Position numbers and translations under genes: made by a program. Source: an uncultured Bryobacteraceae bacterium (GTDB taxonomy: Bacteria; Acidobacteriota; Terriglobia; Bryobacterales; Bryobacteraceae). Taken from it: a stretch of DNA of 64,000 nt. Location of the stretch: NCBI GenBank assembly GCA_938027685.1, contig CALJAM010000022.1, positions 124,001-188,000 on the forward strand. The letters run 5' to 3'. Under the pieces are notes generated by a model. That model saw nothing but the letters and a program-made list of their open reading frames with translations. It was not told where the DNA came from and did not search any database. Positions 18,783 through 31,733 of the stretch are shown in pieces. Each line of letters starts with the position of its first letter. Position 1 is the stretch's first letter.

Positions 18783-21434
18783 TCATTCGCCCGAGCCAAT
18801 CCGCAGGCCCGGCGGCAGCTCCTCGCCGAACAGCCGGTCCAGCGTGCGGGCGTCCAGCTCCTGTTCCCCCTCAACCACGGCCAACAGGCGCTGGGCGTCG
18901 GCGCGCGTAGCCAACACCCGCTTGACCTGCTCCCGCAGCAAGGGATTGAGATCGCGCGCCTGGTCGCCCGTCTTTCGCGCCATCGCCGCCAGAGCTTCTG
19001 CTGCGGCGGCCTCGCCGAGCAGCGCCGAAACCCATCTCGCCGCCACCGCTGGCGGAATCACCTGATCGGCCGGGCCGTAGAACAGCTGCCGCGCACCTAG
19101 CCGGGCGAGGCACCAGAAACGAGTGCCTTCAGGCAACTCGGGCACTCCCGCCACCAGCGCGTCGCCAAGCTGAATCTTGGTCTGCATGGGCAGCAGCTCC
19201 AGGCTCGCCGCTGTGCGCCACATCTCGCGCCACAGACTCGGATTCAGCCTCCGCCTCTTCTGCCCGCGTGGGAACAGGACAGGCGCCAGACGCTGGTAGA
19301 ATTCGGTCTGCTGCGCCCGATTCAGACCGCCCGCCGCGCGGCCCCAGAAGATCCACCACTCGATCTCGTTCTGCACCTGATTGTCGAACAGAGGCCCCGC
19401 GAAGCAGGCCCGGCGTGCTTGCTCGACGCGCCACTCGTCGCCGGGAAAACCGAAGCCGGGACGCAGGCAGAAACCCGTCAGATTCAGCCAACGCACTTCG
19501 AAGGCCGGAGCGAGACCGCGACGATCGGCCACCGCCAACAACTCGTCCGCGAGCCGCCGGATCGCGCCGAGCGGCCACGAGTTTCGCCCCAGCGAGAGCG
19601 CCTGTTCGAGCAACCCGGGCAACTGCTCCGGCGCAGGGGCATCCCCTCGGCCCTCGAAAACGGCGCGGATCAACGCTGCGGCCCGATCCAGTGCGGGCTC
19701 ACTGATGACCGCCGCCGGCCGACGCGGAGCCTCGGGCTCGCCGCTGCGTCTGCGGAGTTCGAACTGCAGGCGCCAGCGATGATCGCTCACCTTCGATTGA
19801 CACCAGATCTCGAGCGTGCCCACTTCGGTCAGCCGGGCGCCGAGCTTGACCGGGATCAACCTCTCCCCGCGCTCGCCGAACCGGATCAGTGCGTGCAGCG
19901 GCGCATGCTCGTGGAACTCGGCGCCTAACGCATCTTCCTCGAGCTCGATCAGGGAGCCGAGCGTGTCGCCGGTGCGCGTGAGCGAGCTGTAGAGACGGAA
20001 GGAAACGGCGCGGTTGGCCACCAGTTGCAGGTTGCCGGGATCCAGCTCGAACTCCGCACCTTCCTCGGCGCCGCGCGGCACCAGGCAGACAGCGCGACGC
20101 TTGCCCTCGCCCGCCACCTCCAGGTAGTAGGCTCGCGGAAGGCCCCCGCGCACGAGCACGCCCGAGCCGGTGGTGCGCACGTAGGCGTAGTACGCCGCGC
20201 CTACGGCCACGGCCAGATCCAGATCGCGGTTCTCCAGCACCAGCGGGGCGCGTCCGTACCAGCTGCGGACGACTTCGGCCACGCGCTGCCTGCACACTTC
20301 CGGGAAGAAGAAGCCGCCGTTGAACAAAAGCGCGTCCACGCCCTCGCCCACATGCTCGGCCGCGTCGGAAAGAAAGGCTGCGAGATGGCGCGTGATGGCG
20401 GGGTCGGTCTCGTAAGGCAGCCCCAACTCCCGAAACGGACTGTCCCTTTCCTGTTTTGGCCTCTCCCACAGACGGCAGAAGGGCAGGAAGCCTTCGAGCG
20501 CCAGCTCGAGCGCTTCCTCGCGCAAAATCTCGGTCTTGCGCGCGCCGCCCACCAGCGACGTGCCGATGCCGGTGACCGTGATTTCGAACTTCTCCAGTTT
20601 GGGATCCGTCAGCAGACGTTCCTTGGCGATGGTGCATTGCCGCCGCACGGCGTTACGCTGGCGCAGCGAAAGCGGCACCCCCAGTTTGTTCTCCACCAGC
20701 CAGGCCAGCGTCAGGTCTAGGTTGTCGCCGCCCAGCAGCAGATGCCTGCCGACCGCCGTGCGCGTGAACTCGATGCGATCACCCTCGCGATGCACGCGGA
20801 TCAGCGTGAAGTCCGAAGTGCCGCCGCCCACGTCCACCACCAGAACCGTCATTCCGTCGCGTAAAGCGCGCCGCGATTCGCCCAGGTGGCGCACGATCCA
20901 TGCGTAGAAAGCGGCCGCCGGCTCCTCGAGCAGCGTGATGCGCTCCAGGCCGGCCTGCGCCGCCGCCTCCACGGTGAGCTCCCGCGCCTCCTCGTCGAAG
21001 GAAGCGGGCACCGTCACCACCACGTCCTGCGCGGCAAGCGGTTCGCCGTGCGCCTTCTCGAAGGCCTCGCGCATGTGGGCCAAATACCGCGCCGAAACTT
21101 CCACAGGCGAGTAAATGCGGCCCGTCTCGTGCGAATCCCAGGGCAGGATCTTTGCCGTCCGATCCACTTCCGGGTTCGACAGCCACGACTTGGCCGAATG
21201 CACGAGGCGCGCCGGCACCAGTGCGCCCTGATCACGGGCGTACGCGCCCACGTATTCCCGGTCGCCGAGGTACAGGAACGAAGGAAGAACCCGCCGCGCT
21301 TCCATGACTCCCGGAGCCACGTACTGCGGGATTTCCAGAATGCGGACGGGCGGGAAATCGGCGTCGGCCGCCTCGCGCGCATCGACGAACGCCAGCGCGG
21401 AATTCGTCGTGCCGAGATCAATGCCTACCTTCAT
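18783..21434 (-). CDS. Hsp70-family protein with non-canonical C-terminal half
   Basis: 883 residues, longer than DnaK (about 640). The N-terminal actin-like ATPase has VGIDLGTTNSALAFVD (residues 3-18), a second phosphate loop VVDVGGGTSDFTLI (near 198-212) and ERITLLEEPAAAFYAW. After about residue 470 it does not look like a DnaK substrate-binding domain and lacks the C-terminal EEVD-type tail. The Arg/Leu-rich C-terminal half (about 600-883) fits the DUF3731-type extension seen in some bacterial Hsp70-like proteins. The upstream DUF2760 gene is a known genomic partner of this type. A specialised chaperone or assembly factor is likely; the client is unknown. Confidence 0.8.
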   Translation of the reverse strand: MKVGIDLGTTNSALAFVDAREAADADFPPVRILEIPQYVAPGVMEARRVLPSFLYLGDREYVGAYARDQGALVPARLVHSAKSWLSNPEVDRTAKILPWDSHETGRIYSPVEVSARYLAHMREAFEKAHGEPLAAQDVVVTVPASFDEEARELTVEAAAQAGLERITLLEEPAAAFYAWIVRHLGESRRALRDGMTVLVVDVGGGTSDFTLIRVHREGDRIEFTRTAVGRHLLLGGDNLDLTLAWLVENKLGVPLSLRQRNAVRRQCTIAKERLLTDPKLEKFEITVTGIGTSLVGGARKTEILREEALELALEGFLPFCRLWERPKQERDSPFRELGLPYETDPAITRHLAAFLSDAAEHVGEGVDALLFNGGFFFPEVCRQRVAEVVRSWYGRAPLVLENRDLDLAVAVGAAYYAYVRTTGSGVLVRGGLPRAYYLEVAGEGKRRAVCLVPRGAEEGAEFELDPGNLQLVANRAVSFRLYSSLTRTGDTLGSLIELEEDALGAEFHEHAPLHALIRFGERGERLIPVKLGARLTEVGTLEIWCQSKVSDHRWRLQFELRRRSGEPEAPRRPAAVISEPALDRAAALIRAVFEGRGDAPAPEQLPGLLEQALSLGRNSWPLGAIRRLADELLAVADRRGLAPAFEVRWLNLTGFCLRPGFGFPGDEWRVEQARRACFAGPLFDNQVQNEIEWWIFWGRAAGGLNRAQQTEFYQRLAPVLFPRGQKRRRLNPSLWREMWRTAASLELLPMQTKIQLGDALVAGVPELPEGTRFWCLARLGARQLFYGPADQVIPPAVAARWVSALLGEAAAAEALAAMARKTGDQARDLNPLLREQVKRVLATRADAQRLLAVVEGEQELDARTLDRLFGEELPPGLRIGSGE

Positions 21435-21512
21435 AACCGCTCGTCACGGTGCATGGTCCGCCGACCTTCGCAGCGCCGCCCGACGGCCGCTTCCATTCGC
21501 CGGGGAGCCCAC

Positions 21513-22058
21513 TTACTCGACTTCGACTTCGGCCGGAGCCAGCAGCGTGGGATCCTCCCCCGTCGCCGGCGGAAGCTCGATGCTCGCGGCACGCCAGCCC
21601 TTGTGTCGCAGAATGCCGCCCTCGGGCCGCGCTCCCAAAGGGACGTTGCCCAGGAACCTTACCTCGGCCTCGCCCGCCGAGCCCAGCCGCACGTACGTAC
21701 CCTCCACGCCGTCAATCACCGGCACAAGGCGAAGGCAGCGGCGCAACGCGGCCGCGCACTCCCGGTGCACATCGCGCACTGCGGCTCCCACCTGGTCGTC
21801 GGGATACGCCGAAATGTCTTCCATGAGGAAGTCCACCAGGCGGCCCTCCCGCTGTAGCAGGCCCAGAATCCGCAACGCGCCCTCGGCCGCCCTCTCCGTG
21901 CGCTCACGCTCGATGGGCGCCGGCCTCCGGGGAGCCGGCTCTTCCAGCCCCAACTCCGCCGCTAGTCCGCCATCCAATCGGCCCGTGCGCAGGATGGCCA
22001 GAAAACACCGCACTGCTAGTGAGAGCTTCCGCAACTTCGTCCCCGCAAATGCCAGCAT
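21513..22058 (-). CDS. DUF2760-family protein
   Basis: 181 residues. Residues 1-20 are basic and hydrophobic (LRKLSLAVRCFLAIL), then comes an Ala/Glu/Arg-rich linker and a globular domain with ALRILGLLQREGRLVDFLMEDI and a Cys-containing CAAALRRCL helix, which is the DUF2760 pattern. Function is unknown. The family typically sits beside Hsp70-like proteins of the kind encoded immediately downstream, which suggests a co-chaperone or client. The gap to the Hsp70 start is 78 bp. Confidence 0.75.
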   Translation of the reverse strand: MLAFAGTKLRKLSLAVRCFLAILRTGRLDGGLAAELGLEEPAPRRPAPIERERTERAAEGALRILGLLQREGRLVDFLMEDISAYPDDQVGAAVRDVHRECAAALRRCLRLVPVIDGVEGTYVRLGSAGEAEVRFLGNVPLGARPEGGILRHKGWRAASIELPPATGEDPTLLAPAEVEVE

Positions 22059-22222
22059 AACAGGAGCGAGGCAGCCTTCACGGCTCTCGGGGCGCCTTCC
22101 CGGTCGCCCGCGTCCACCCTCCGCGCGGACTCAGTTCGACTCCGAAATTCTCCCGTTCGCTGAATTTTTATACGTTGAGCAGCACTTGTCGCCAACAATC
22201 GTAAGAAGAAACTGGGACTCGT

Positions 22223-22257
22223 GCTGAGCGGCCTGGGCAGCCTGAACGCCGCTCAGC
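22223..22257 (+). promoter_or_regulatory. Perfect 10-bp hairpin in the leader of the 22271 operon
   Basis: GCTGAGCGGC (22223-22232) is an exact inverted repeat of GCCGCTCAGC (22248-22257) with a 15-nt loop. It ends just before the AAAGGG Shine-Dalgarno-like stretch and 13 nt before the ATG at 22271. The stem could control access to the ribosome site. There is no U tract, so it is not a normal terminator for an upstream gene. Confidence 0.55.
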
Positions 22258-22270
22258 CCAAAGGGATGCC

Positions 22271-23934
22271 ATGAGCACTACCTGTTTCGATGTGTCCTTG
22301 GACCAGCTAAGCTCCGGCGCGCACTCGCCGACTCATTTCAAGCGGCCCGTAGAGCGCCCCTTCACGCGAGCGGAGCGCTCCGGCACGACCATCCTTTTTG
22401 GCGGACTGACCTGGAAACACGAGCGACTCATCCAGGGTGTGCTGGAGGGCTTGGGTTACAGGGCTCAGCCGCTGCCTACGCCGGATCGACGCGCTTTCCA
22501 GACCGGCAAGGAGTACGGCAACAACGGGCAGTGCAACCCTACTTACTTCACCGTCGGTAACCTCGTCCGCTATCTGGAAAGTCTGCGTGCGCAGGGAGTG
22601 CCGCGCCAGGAAATTCTTGACCGCTACGTCTTTTTCACCGCCGGCGCCTGCGGGCCTTGCCGCTTCGGGATGTACGAGGCCGAATATAGGCTGGCCTTGC
22701 GTAACTCCGGATTTGACGGCTTCCGCGTTCTTTTGTTCCAGCAGACCGGCGGCCTGGATCAGGCTGGACCGGACGACGGCCTGGAGATGAACCTGGAGTT
22801 TTTCTTGGGCATCCTCAATGCGCTCACTTTCGCCGATGTGCTCAACGAGGCGGCCTACGCCATCCGACCTTATGAGGTCAATGCGGGCGAAACCGACGCC
22901 GCACTGCAAAACGCCATCGAGGATCTCTACCAGGCCTTGCGCACCCACCGCTGGCGCCGTGCGCCGCAGTGGGCGCCGCGGCGGCTGCATCCCTTCCTGG
23001 ATCGTACGCTGAAGTTCATCCAACAGACATTCCAACCGGCTCTCTTTCCGGCGCTCGAGCGAGCCGCCCGGCGCCTCCTGCAGATCCCCGTGGACCGCCT
23101 GCGCGTAAGGCCCGTGGTCAAAATCACGGGTGAGTTCTGGGCGCAAACCACCGAAGGCGATGGCAACTTCAACATGTTCCGCTTCCTCGAAGGCGAAAAC
23201 GCCCAGGTATTGGTCGAGCCGGTTTCTACCTGGATCACTTACCTCATCCATCAGGCAGTGCAGAAGAACCGGGACTGGAAGGGGCTGGAGGAAGGCGCCT
23301 TGTTGCCTCCCTGGTGGCGGGGGCTCGCACGCCTTCGCATCGAGCGTAATTACCTACGCAAGCAGCTTCGCCTCAAACTGGCCGAGGCCCTCTTCCGCCG
23401 ACACTATCGCCGAGCTACGGCTGTGTTGAACGGACTGGCTCACCCCCTAGCCGATCAGTACGAGCTTCAGCGCTTGGGGCATCCGTATTACAACTCGCGC
23501 GCCGGCGGCGGAGAAGGTCACCTGGAAGTGGCCAAGAACATTTACTACTCCAACCGCGACCTCTGCCACATGGTGCTCTCGCTCAAGCCTTTCGGCTGCA
23601 TGCCCTCCACACAGTCCGACGGAGCCCAGGCTGCCGTGATCTCGCGCTATCCCGACATGATCTATCTGCCGATCGAGACCTCCGGGGAGGGCGAGGTCAA
23701 CGCCCACAGCCGCGTGCAAATGGCGCTGGGCGAAGCTCGCACTAAGGCGCGCCGTGAATTCGAAGAGGCGCTGCGCCGAACCGGGCTGACCCTGGAGGAT
23801 TGTCGCGCCTGGGTCGCCCGACGGCCCGAAGCGCAGCGCGCAGGTTATCGGGTTCCCAAACAGCGCGGCGTGGTGGGCGTGGCCGCCAATTTTGTGTTGC
23901 ACATCGCAGACTGCATGCGCCGGGAGGCCGGGCG

Positions 23935-23938
<4 letters not shown>
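22271..23938 (+). CDS. 2-hydroxyacyl-CoA dehydratase-like (HgdB/PlsA-type) component
   Basis: 555 residues. FGGLTWKHERLIQGVLEGLGY (first 20 or so residues from about 43), GKEYGNNGQCNPTYF (near 82-96) and TAGACGPCRFGMYE (near 124) are the cysteine-rich blocks of the dehydratase/BcrBC-type module that binds [4Fe-4S] clusters, as found at the C terminus of large CoA-activase proteins such as clostridial PlsA. A second conserved block is LSLKPFGCMPSTQSDGAQ (near 437). It overlaps the activase gene by ATGA (23935-23938). With the activase it would form an ATP-driven low-potential reductase. In PlsA/GeR proteins this chemistry turns lipid esters into ether or vinyl-ether lipids; that role here is inference. 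Confidence 0.75.
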
Positions 23939-27477
<3,539 letters not shown>

Positions 27478-27526
27478 TGGAAGCGATGCGTACGGATTCG
27501 GATTTCATTCACTCAGAGGAGGACGG

Positions 27527-29539
27527 ATGCATCACCCTGCGAAGTATTTCGAGAAAGGCCTCACGTTGGCTGCCCGCGCCGCATGGGCGGTCTTCGATCG
27601 GCTCAATCAGATCCGGCCCAATGCCGGCTTCGTTCCCAAGTGGTCCGACCGGCCGCTGCTGAAGTCCTGGCAGAAGGTCAAGCCCCCGCTCGGTTGGCCC
27701 CGCCAGACCGATTCGCTATGCCCCAAGTGCGTGCCCGAGATTCGGCGCGAAATCCTGGAGGGCCGCCGCCCGCTCTCCGATCTCATCGAGGGACGGCCCG
27801 GCCATATCAAGGCGTGGATCGTCGAGCGCGACGGCAAGATCATCATGGAGAAGGACTGCCCGGTCCACGGCCACTTCGAGGACGTCATCTCGATTGACGT
27901 CGAGTTCTTCCGGCACCTGGAAGAGAGCTTCCCCGGCAGCGACATCGTCGCGCACCAGGATGCTCACCTGCACCGTCACGGCACCAGCACGATCCGTTAC
28001 GGACGCGGCGCCGTCCTCACCATCGACCTGACCAACCGCTGCAACATGATGTGCGATCCGTGCTTCATGGACGCCAACCAGGTCGGCTTCGTGCACGAGC
28101 TCTCCTGGGATGAGATCCGCAAGCTGCTGGACGACGCCATTTCCATCAAGCCCCGGCGCCAGCTTTCCGTGCAGTTTTCCGGCGGAGAACCCACGCTTTC
28201 GCCCTACTTCCTGGACGCCGTCCGCTACGCTCGCCAGGTCGGCTACAACAGCGTACAGGCCGCGACCAATGGCATCGCCTTCGCCCGCAGTTACGAATTC
28301 TGCCAGGCGGCCGCGGAAGCGGGTCTGCGCTACGTCTACCTGCAATTCGACGGCATCGGCGACGGCGCCAACGCCCACCGGCGCGTCGGCAACCTGTTCG
28401 AGGTGAAGCTGCAGGCCATCGAGAACCTGCACAAGGCCGGCGTCGAGATCGTGCTGGTGTCCACGATCGTCAACGGCATCAACAACGAGCAGGTGGGCCG
28501 CATCATCCAGTTCGCGCTCGACAACCCGGACAAGATTGCCTTCTGCGCCTTCCAGCCGGTCTCTTTCACCGGTCGTGACGAGGAGATCAGCGACGAGCGT
28601 CGGCGGGCCCAGCGCTACACGCTCTCCCACCTGGCGCACGATGTGAAAAAACAGGTCGGCCTCGGCGAGCCCGTACGCGACTGGTTCCCCCTTTCCTTCT
28701 TCAGCACGTTCTGCGATTGGGCCGACCTGGTGCACGGGCCCGGCGCCGACTGGGGCAACATCAACTGCGGCTGTCACCCCAACTGCGGCGTGGGCATGGC
28801 GGTCATGGTGGACAAGAAGACGCGGGAAGCCGTGCCGGTCACGGCCTTCATCCACGCCGAACAGTTGGCCCGCGACGTCATGCGCATCAACGACGCCGCC
28901 CGCGGGCGGTTCCTCTCCATGCTCGGCATGGGTCTGGCTCTGATGAAGAACTACGATCCTTTCCGGGCTCCCACTCATTTCCGGCTCTGGCACCTGCTGA
29001 TGAAGGCCGACAAGACCTTCGGCGCCAGCGGCCGCGATTACGGAAAGGTGGGCGCCGACCGCACGCGCCAGGACATCGAACGCCGGCGCGCCGATCGCTG
29101 GAACTTCCTCATCATCGCCGGCATGTGGTTCCAGGATCTGTTCAACTACGACTTCCGCCGCACCGAGCGCTGCATCATCCCTTACGCTACCCAGGAGGGC
29201 GAGATCTCCTTCTGCGCCTACAACACCGGCATCGGCTGGCGCAAGATCGTCGAGCGCATGCACATGACCGCGACGCTGGCCAAGTGGTATCAGGAGCACG
29301 GGCGGCATGAAATCTTCACCGGCGGCCGCTGCGTGCCGCTCGAGAAGGTCGAACACAGTCTGCGCGTGCGACCCGAGCTGGTCACGCTGGAGCCCCAGCG
29401 CGATCTGGACTTGCTGGGCGTTCCCAAAACGGCGCGCGAAGAAAAGCTGCGAGCCAGACAACTGGTCCAGATCCGGACCGCCGATGCACCCGTGCGCGCC
29501 GAAGACGAGGAGGTTCCCGCAGCAACGCATTCCGCCTGA
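27527..29539 (+). CDS. Radical SAM protein of the MJ0619/tetraether synthase (Tes/Mss) type
   Basis: 670 residues; ATG 6 nt after GGAGG. N-terminal SLCPKC (near 65) and DCPVHG (near 113) form the extra metal-binding region of this family. The SAM cluster is C172-x3-C176-x2-C179 (CNMMCDPC). QFSGGEPT, YLQFDG and QPVSFTGR follow in the order seen in archaeal Tes (MJ0619), and INCGCHPNCGVG (near 410) gives further cluster cysteines. Tes joins lipid tails by C-C bonds, and bacterial homologues (Mss) make diabolic acids by tail-to-tail joining. An equivalent role here, making membrane-spanning lipids, is inference supported by the adjoining ether-lipid-type genes. The C-terminal 150 residues are less familiar. 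Confidence 0.8.
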   Translation: MHHPAKYFEKGLTLAARAAWAVFDRLNQIRPNAGFVPKWSDRPLLKSWQKVKPPLGWPRQTDSLCPKCVPEIRREILEGRRPLSDLIEGRPGHIKAWIVERDGKIIMEKDCPVHGHFEDVISIDVEFFRHLEESFPGSDIVAHQDAHLHRHGTSTIRYGRGAVLTIDLTNRCNMMCDPCFMDANQVGFVHELSWDEIRKLLDDAISIKPRRQLSVQFSGGEPTLSPYFLDAVRYARQVGYNSVQAATNGIAFARSYEFCQAAAEAGLRYVYLQFDGIGDGANAHRRVGNLFEVKLQAIENLHKAGVEIVLVSTIVNGINNEQVGRIIQFALDNPDKIAFCAFQPVSFTGRDEEISDERRRAQRYTLSHLAHDVKKQVGLGEPVRDWFPLSFFSTFCDWADLVHGPGADWGNINCGCHPNCGVGMAVMVDKKTREAVPVTAFIHAEQLARDVMRINDAARGRFLSMLGMGLALMKNYDPFRAPTHFRLWHLLMKADKTFGASGRDYGKVGADRTRQDIERRRADRWNFLIIAGMWFQDLFNYDFRRTERCIIPYATQEGEISFCAYNTGIGWRKIVERMHMTATLAKWYQEHGRHEIFTGGRCVPLEKVEHSLRVRPELVTLEPQRDLDLLGVPKTAREEKLRARQLVQIRTADAPVRAEDEEVPAATHSA

Positions 29540-29575
29540 GCCGCGGCGGGCGTCCTTGCTCCTAACCATCGAACC

Positions 29576-30631
29576 ATGCCCCAGCGCCCTTGTACCTCCT
29601 CTGTTTCCCCGCTGCGACGGCGATGGATCGGGTGGTTGCGCCTGGCTCGAGAGCTGCGCATGATCGCGCGCGGCCTGCTCGATACGCGCCACCCGATCCT
29701 CGCCCACCTCATCGTTACCCGACGTTGCAATCTCTCGTGCGCCTACTGCAACGAATACGATCGCGTGTCGGCCCCCGTCCCGCTCGCGCTTCTTCTGGAA
29801 CGGGTCGACCGGCTGGCCGCCTTGGGCACGCAGGTGATTACGCTCAGCGGAGGCGAGCCGCTGCTCCACCCCGAATTGGAGCGGGTCGTGGCGCGCATCC
29901 GCCGTCACGGACTGCTGGCGGGCATGATCACCAACGGCTACCTGCTCACCGCCGCGCGCATCGCTGAGCTGAACCGCGCAGGCCTCGACCACATGCAGGT
30001 CAGCATCGATAACTTGGAGCCCGATCCCGCGTCCAGGAAAAGCCTGCGCGTGCTAGATCCCAAGCTGCGGCTGCTTTCCCGACTCGCCGTGTTTCACGTC
30101 AACATCAACGCGGTCTTGGGCGGTGGCGTGCGCCGCCCCGAGGATGCCCTCGACATCGCTCGACGCGCCGTCGAGCTCGGGTTCAGCTTCACGGTGGGCA
30201 TCATCCACGGCCCCGACGGGCGCCTGCTGCCCCTCAGCCCCCGCGAGCGCGAGGTCTACGATCAGTTGAGCAACATGGGCCGCGTCAGCTACTCGCGGTT
30301 CCATCATTTCCGTCGCAATCTGGTCGAGGGTCGCGAAAACCGGTGGCGCTGCCGGGCGGGCGCGCGCTACCTCTACGTGTGCGAAGAGGGACTGGTGCAC
30401 TACTGCTCGCAACGGCGCGGCCGCCCGGGCAAACCGCTGGCCGAGTACTCCGGAGAAGACCTCAGGCGCGAATTCTACCTGGAGAAGCCGTGCGCGCCCC
30501 ACTGCACTTTGGCCTGCGTGCACCAGGTCTCGTTGATCGACGCATGGCGTGCGCCGCAGCACGGCGAGGGCGGCTTCGGGCGTCCGGATCTGGTGACGCT
30601 TCCATCGCTGGGCCCGGGCGGGCACGCCTGA
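29576..30631 (+). CDS. Radical SAM protein with SPASM-like C-terminal cysteines
   Basis: 351 residues. The SAM cluster is C51-x3-C55-x2-C58 (CNLSCAYC), followed by ITLSGGEPLLHPE and MITNGYLLT. The C-terminal part has CRAG, VCEEG, YCSQ and CAPHCTLAC, which look like auxiliary cluster ligands. The start is uncertain: the ATG at 29576 lacks a Shine-Dalgarno, and an ATG at 29660 after GAGAG is possible. It lies 37 bp after the Tes-like gene in the same direction. A modification of the same lipid (for example ring formation or methylation) is conceivable, but nothing in the sequence fixes the substrate. Confidence 0.7.
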   Translation: MPQRPCTSSVSPLRRRWIGWLRLARELRMIARGLLDTRHPILAHLIVTRRCNLSCAYCNEYDRVSAPVPLALLLERVDRLAALGTQVITLSGGEPLLHPELERVVARIRRHGLLAGMITNGYLLTAARIAELNRAGLDHMQVSIDNLEPDPASRKSLRVLDPKLRLLSRLAVFHVNINAVLGGGVRRPEDALDIARRAVELGFSFTVGIIHGPDGRLLPLSPREREVYDQLSNMGRVSYSRFHHFRRNLVEGRENRWRCRAGARYLYVCEEGLVHYCSQRRGRPGKPLAEYSGEDLRREFYLEKPCAPHCTLACVHQVSLIDAWRAPQHGEGGFGRPDLVTLPSLGPGGHA

Positions 30632-30755
30632 CTTCTCGCCGCATTGCTTGGGCCCGGTAACCGGGCATGCCGCCGGCCTGGTTCAGGCGGACCGGCTTGA
30701 CTTGACCGCCGGATGGTGGCACTTCAGTCATGAATCAGCCCCGAGGAGCGAGCTT

Positions 30756-31721
30756 ATGAAGTGGAAGGCGTGGACCGGCGTTCTGCTCGCCGCCGCCTCG
30801 CTTCATGCCCAGCCGAAAAAGCGCGTGGCGGTGCTCGACTTCGATTACGCCACCGTCCGCAGCAGCGTTGCGGCCATCTGGGGTACGGACCGGGACGTAG
30901 GCAAGGGCGTGGCGGACCTGCTCGTTGAGAAGCTGGTCAACGGCGGCGTCTACACCGTGGTCGAACGTAAGGCCATTGAGAAGGTTCTTGCCGAGCAGAA
31001 CTTTTCCAACAGCGATCGCGCCGACGCGACCACGGCCGCCAAGATCGGCCGCATTCTGGGCGTGGACGCCATCATCATCGGCAGTATCACGCAGTTCGGC
31101 CGCGACGACAAGGCCACGACGCTGGGTGGCGGGGGCTTCGGCGGAATCACGCGGCGTTACGGCCTGGGCGGCATCCAGCGGCGCGAAGCCAAAGCCGTGG
31201 TGGAGGTCACCGCCCGCGTGATCTCGACCGACACCGCCGAGATCCTGGCCGTGGGCCACGGGCAGGGTGAATCCACCCGCTCGGGCACGTCGCTGTTGGG
31301 CGCCGGCGGCAGCTCGGGCGCGGGCGGCGCCGGGGCCTACGACATGACCAGCAAGAACTTCGCCGCCACCCTGATCGGAGAGGCCGTGCACAAGGCCGTC
31401 AACCAGCTCAGCCGGGAACTCGAAGCCGGCGCCGCCAAGCTGCCCGCACGCGCGGTGCAAATTAACGGTCTGATCGCCGACGTCAGCGGCAACACGGTCG
31501 TCCTCAACGTCGGTAGCCGCGCGGGCCTCAAAGTGGGCGACCGGCTCCAGGTGCGGCGTAAGGTCCGCGAGGTGCGCGATCCGGCCACCGGCAAGGTCAT
31601 CCGCGTGCTGGAGAACGCCATCGGCGAAGTGGTGATCTCCGAGGTGGACGAGGTCTCTGCGGTCGGTACTTACTCCGGCGCTACCCCGCCCCAAGTGGGC
31701 GACTCGGTCCGCAGTCAGTAA
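30756..31721 (+). CDS. CsgG-family secreted protein
   Basis: 321 residues. I use the ATG at 30756 because GAGGAG lies just upstream and the product has a clear signal peptide (residues 1-18, ending SLHA). The following RVAVLDFDY (near 23), VADLLVEKLVNGGVYTVVERKAIEKVL (parts near 50-75) and ILGVDAIIIGSITQFG (near 105) match the CsgG domain. A Gly-rich loop (near 120-200) and a C-terminal domain with GLKVGDRLQV follow. True CsgG is a lipoprotein pore for curli; no lipobox cysteine or curli genes occur here, so it may be a soluble periplasmic or outer-membrane-associated relative. Confidence 0.75.
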   Translation: MKWKAWTGVLLAAASLHAQPKKRVAVLDFDYATVRSSVAAIWGTDRDVGKGVADLLVEKLVNGGVYTVVERKAIEKVLAEQNFSNSDRADATTAAKIGRILGVDAIIIGSITQFGRDDKATTLGGGGFGGITRRYGLGGIQRREAKAVVEVTARVISTDTAEILAVGHGQGESTRSGTSLLGAGGSSGAGGAGAYDMTSKNFAATLIGEAVHKAVNQLSRELEAGAAKLPARAVQINGLIADVSGNTVVLNVGSRAGLKVGDRLQVRRKVREVRDPATGKVIRVLENAIGEVVISEVDEVSAVGTYSGATPPQVGDSVRSQ

Positions 31722-31733
31722 CCACTTACTGCT

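Noticed and set aside
27716-29992. 758-residue frame on the minus strand opposite the Tes-like gene
   Set aside because: Antisense shadow: Val/Asp/His-rich, no motif, and the plus strand has an intact radical SAM protein.
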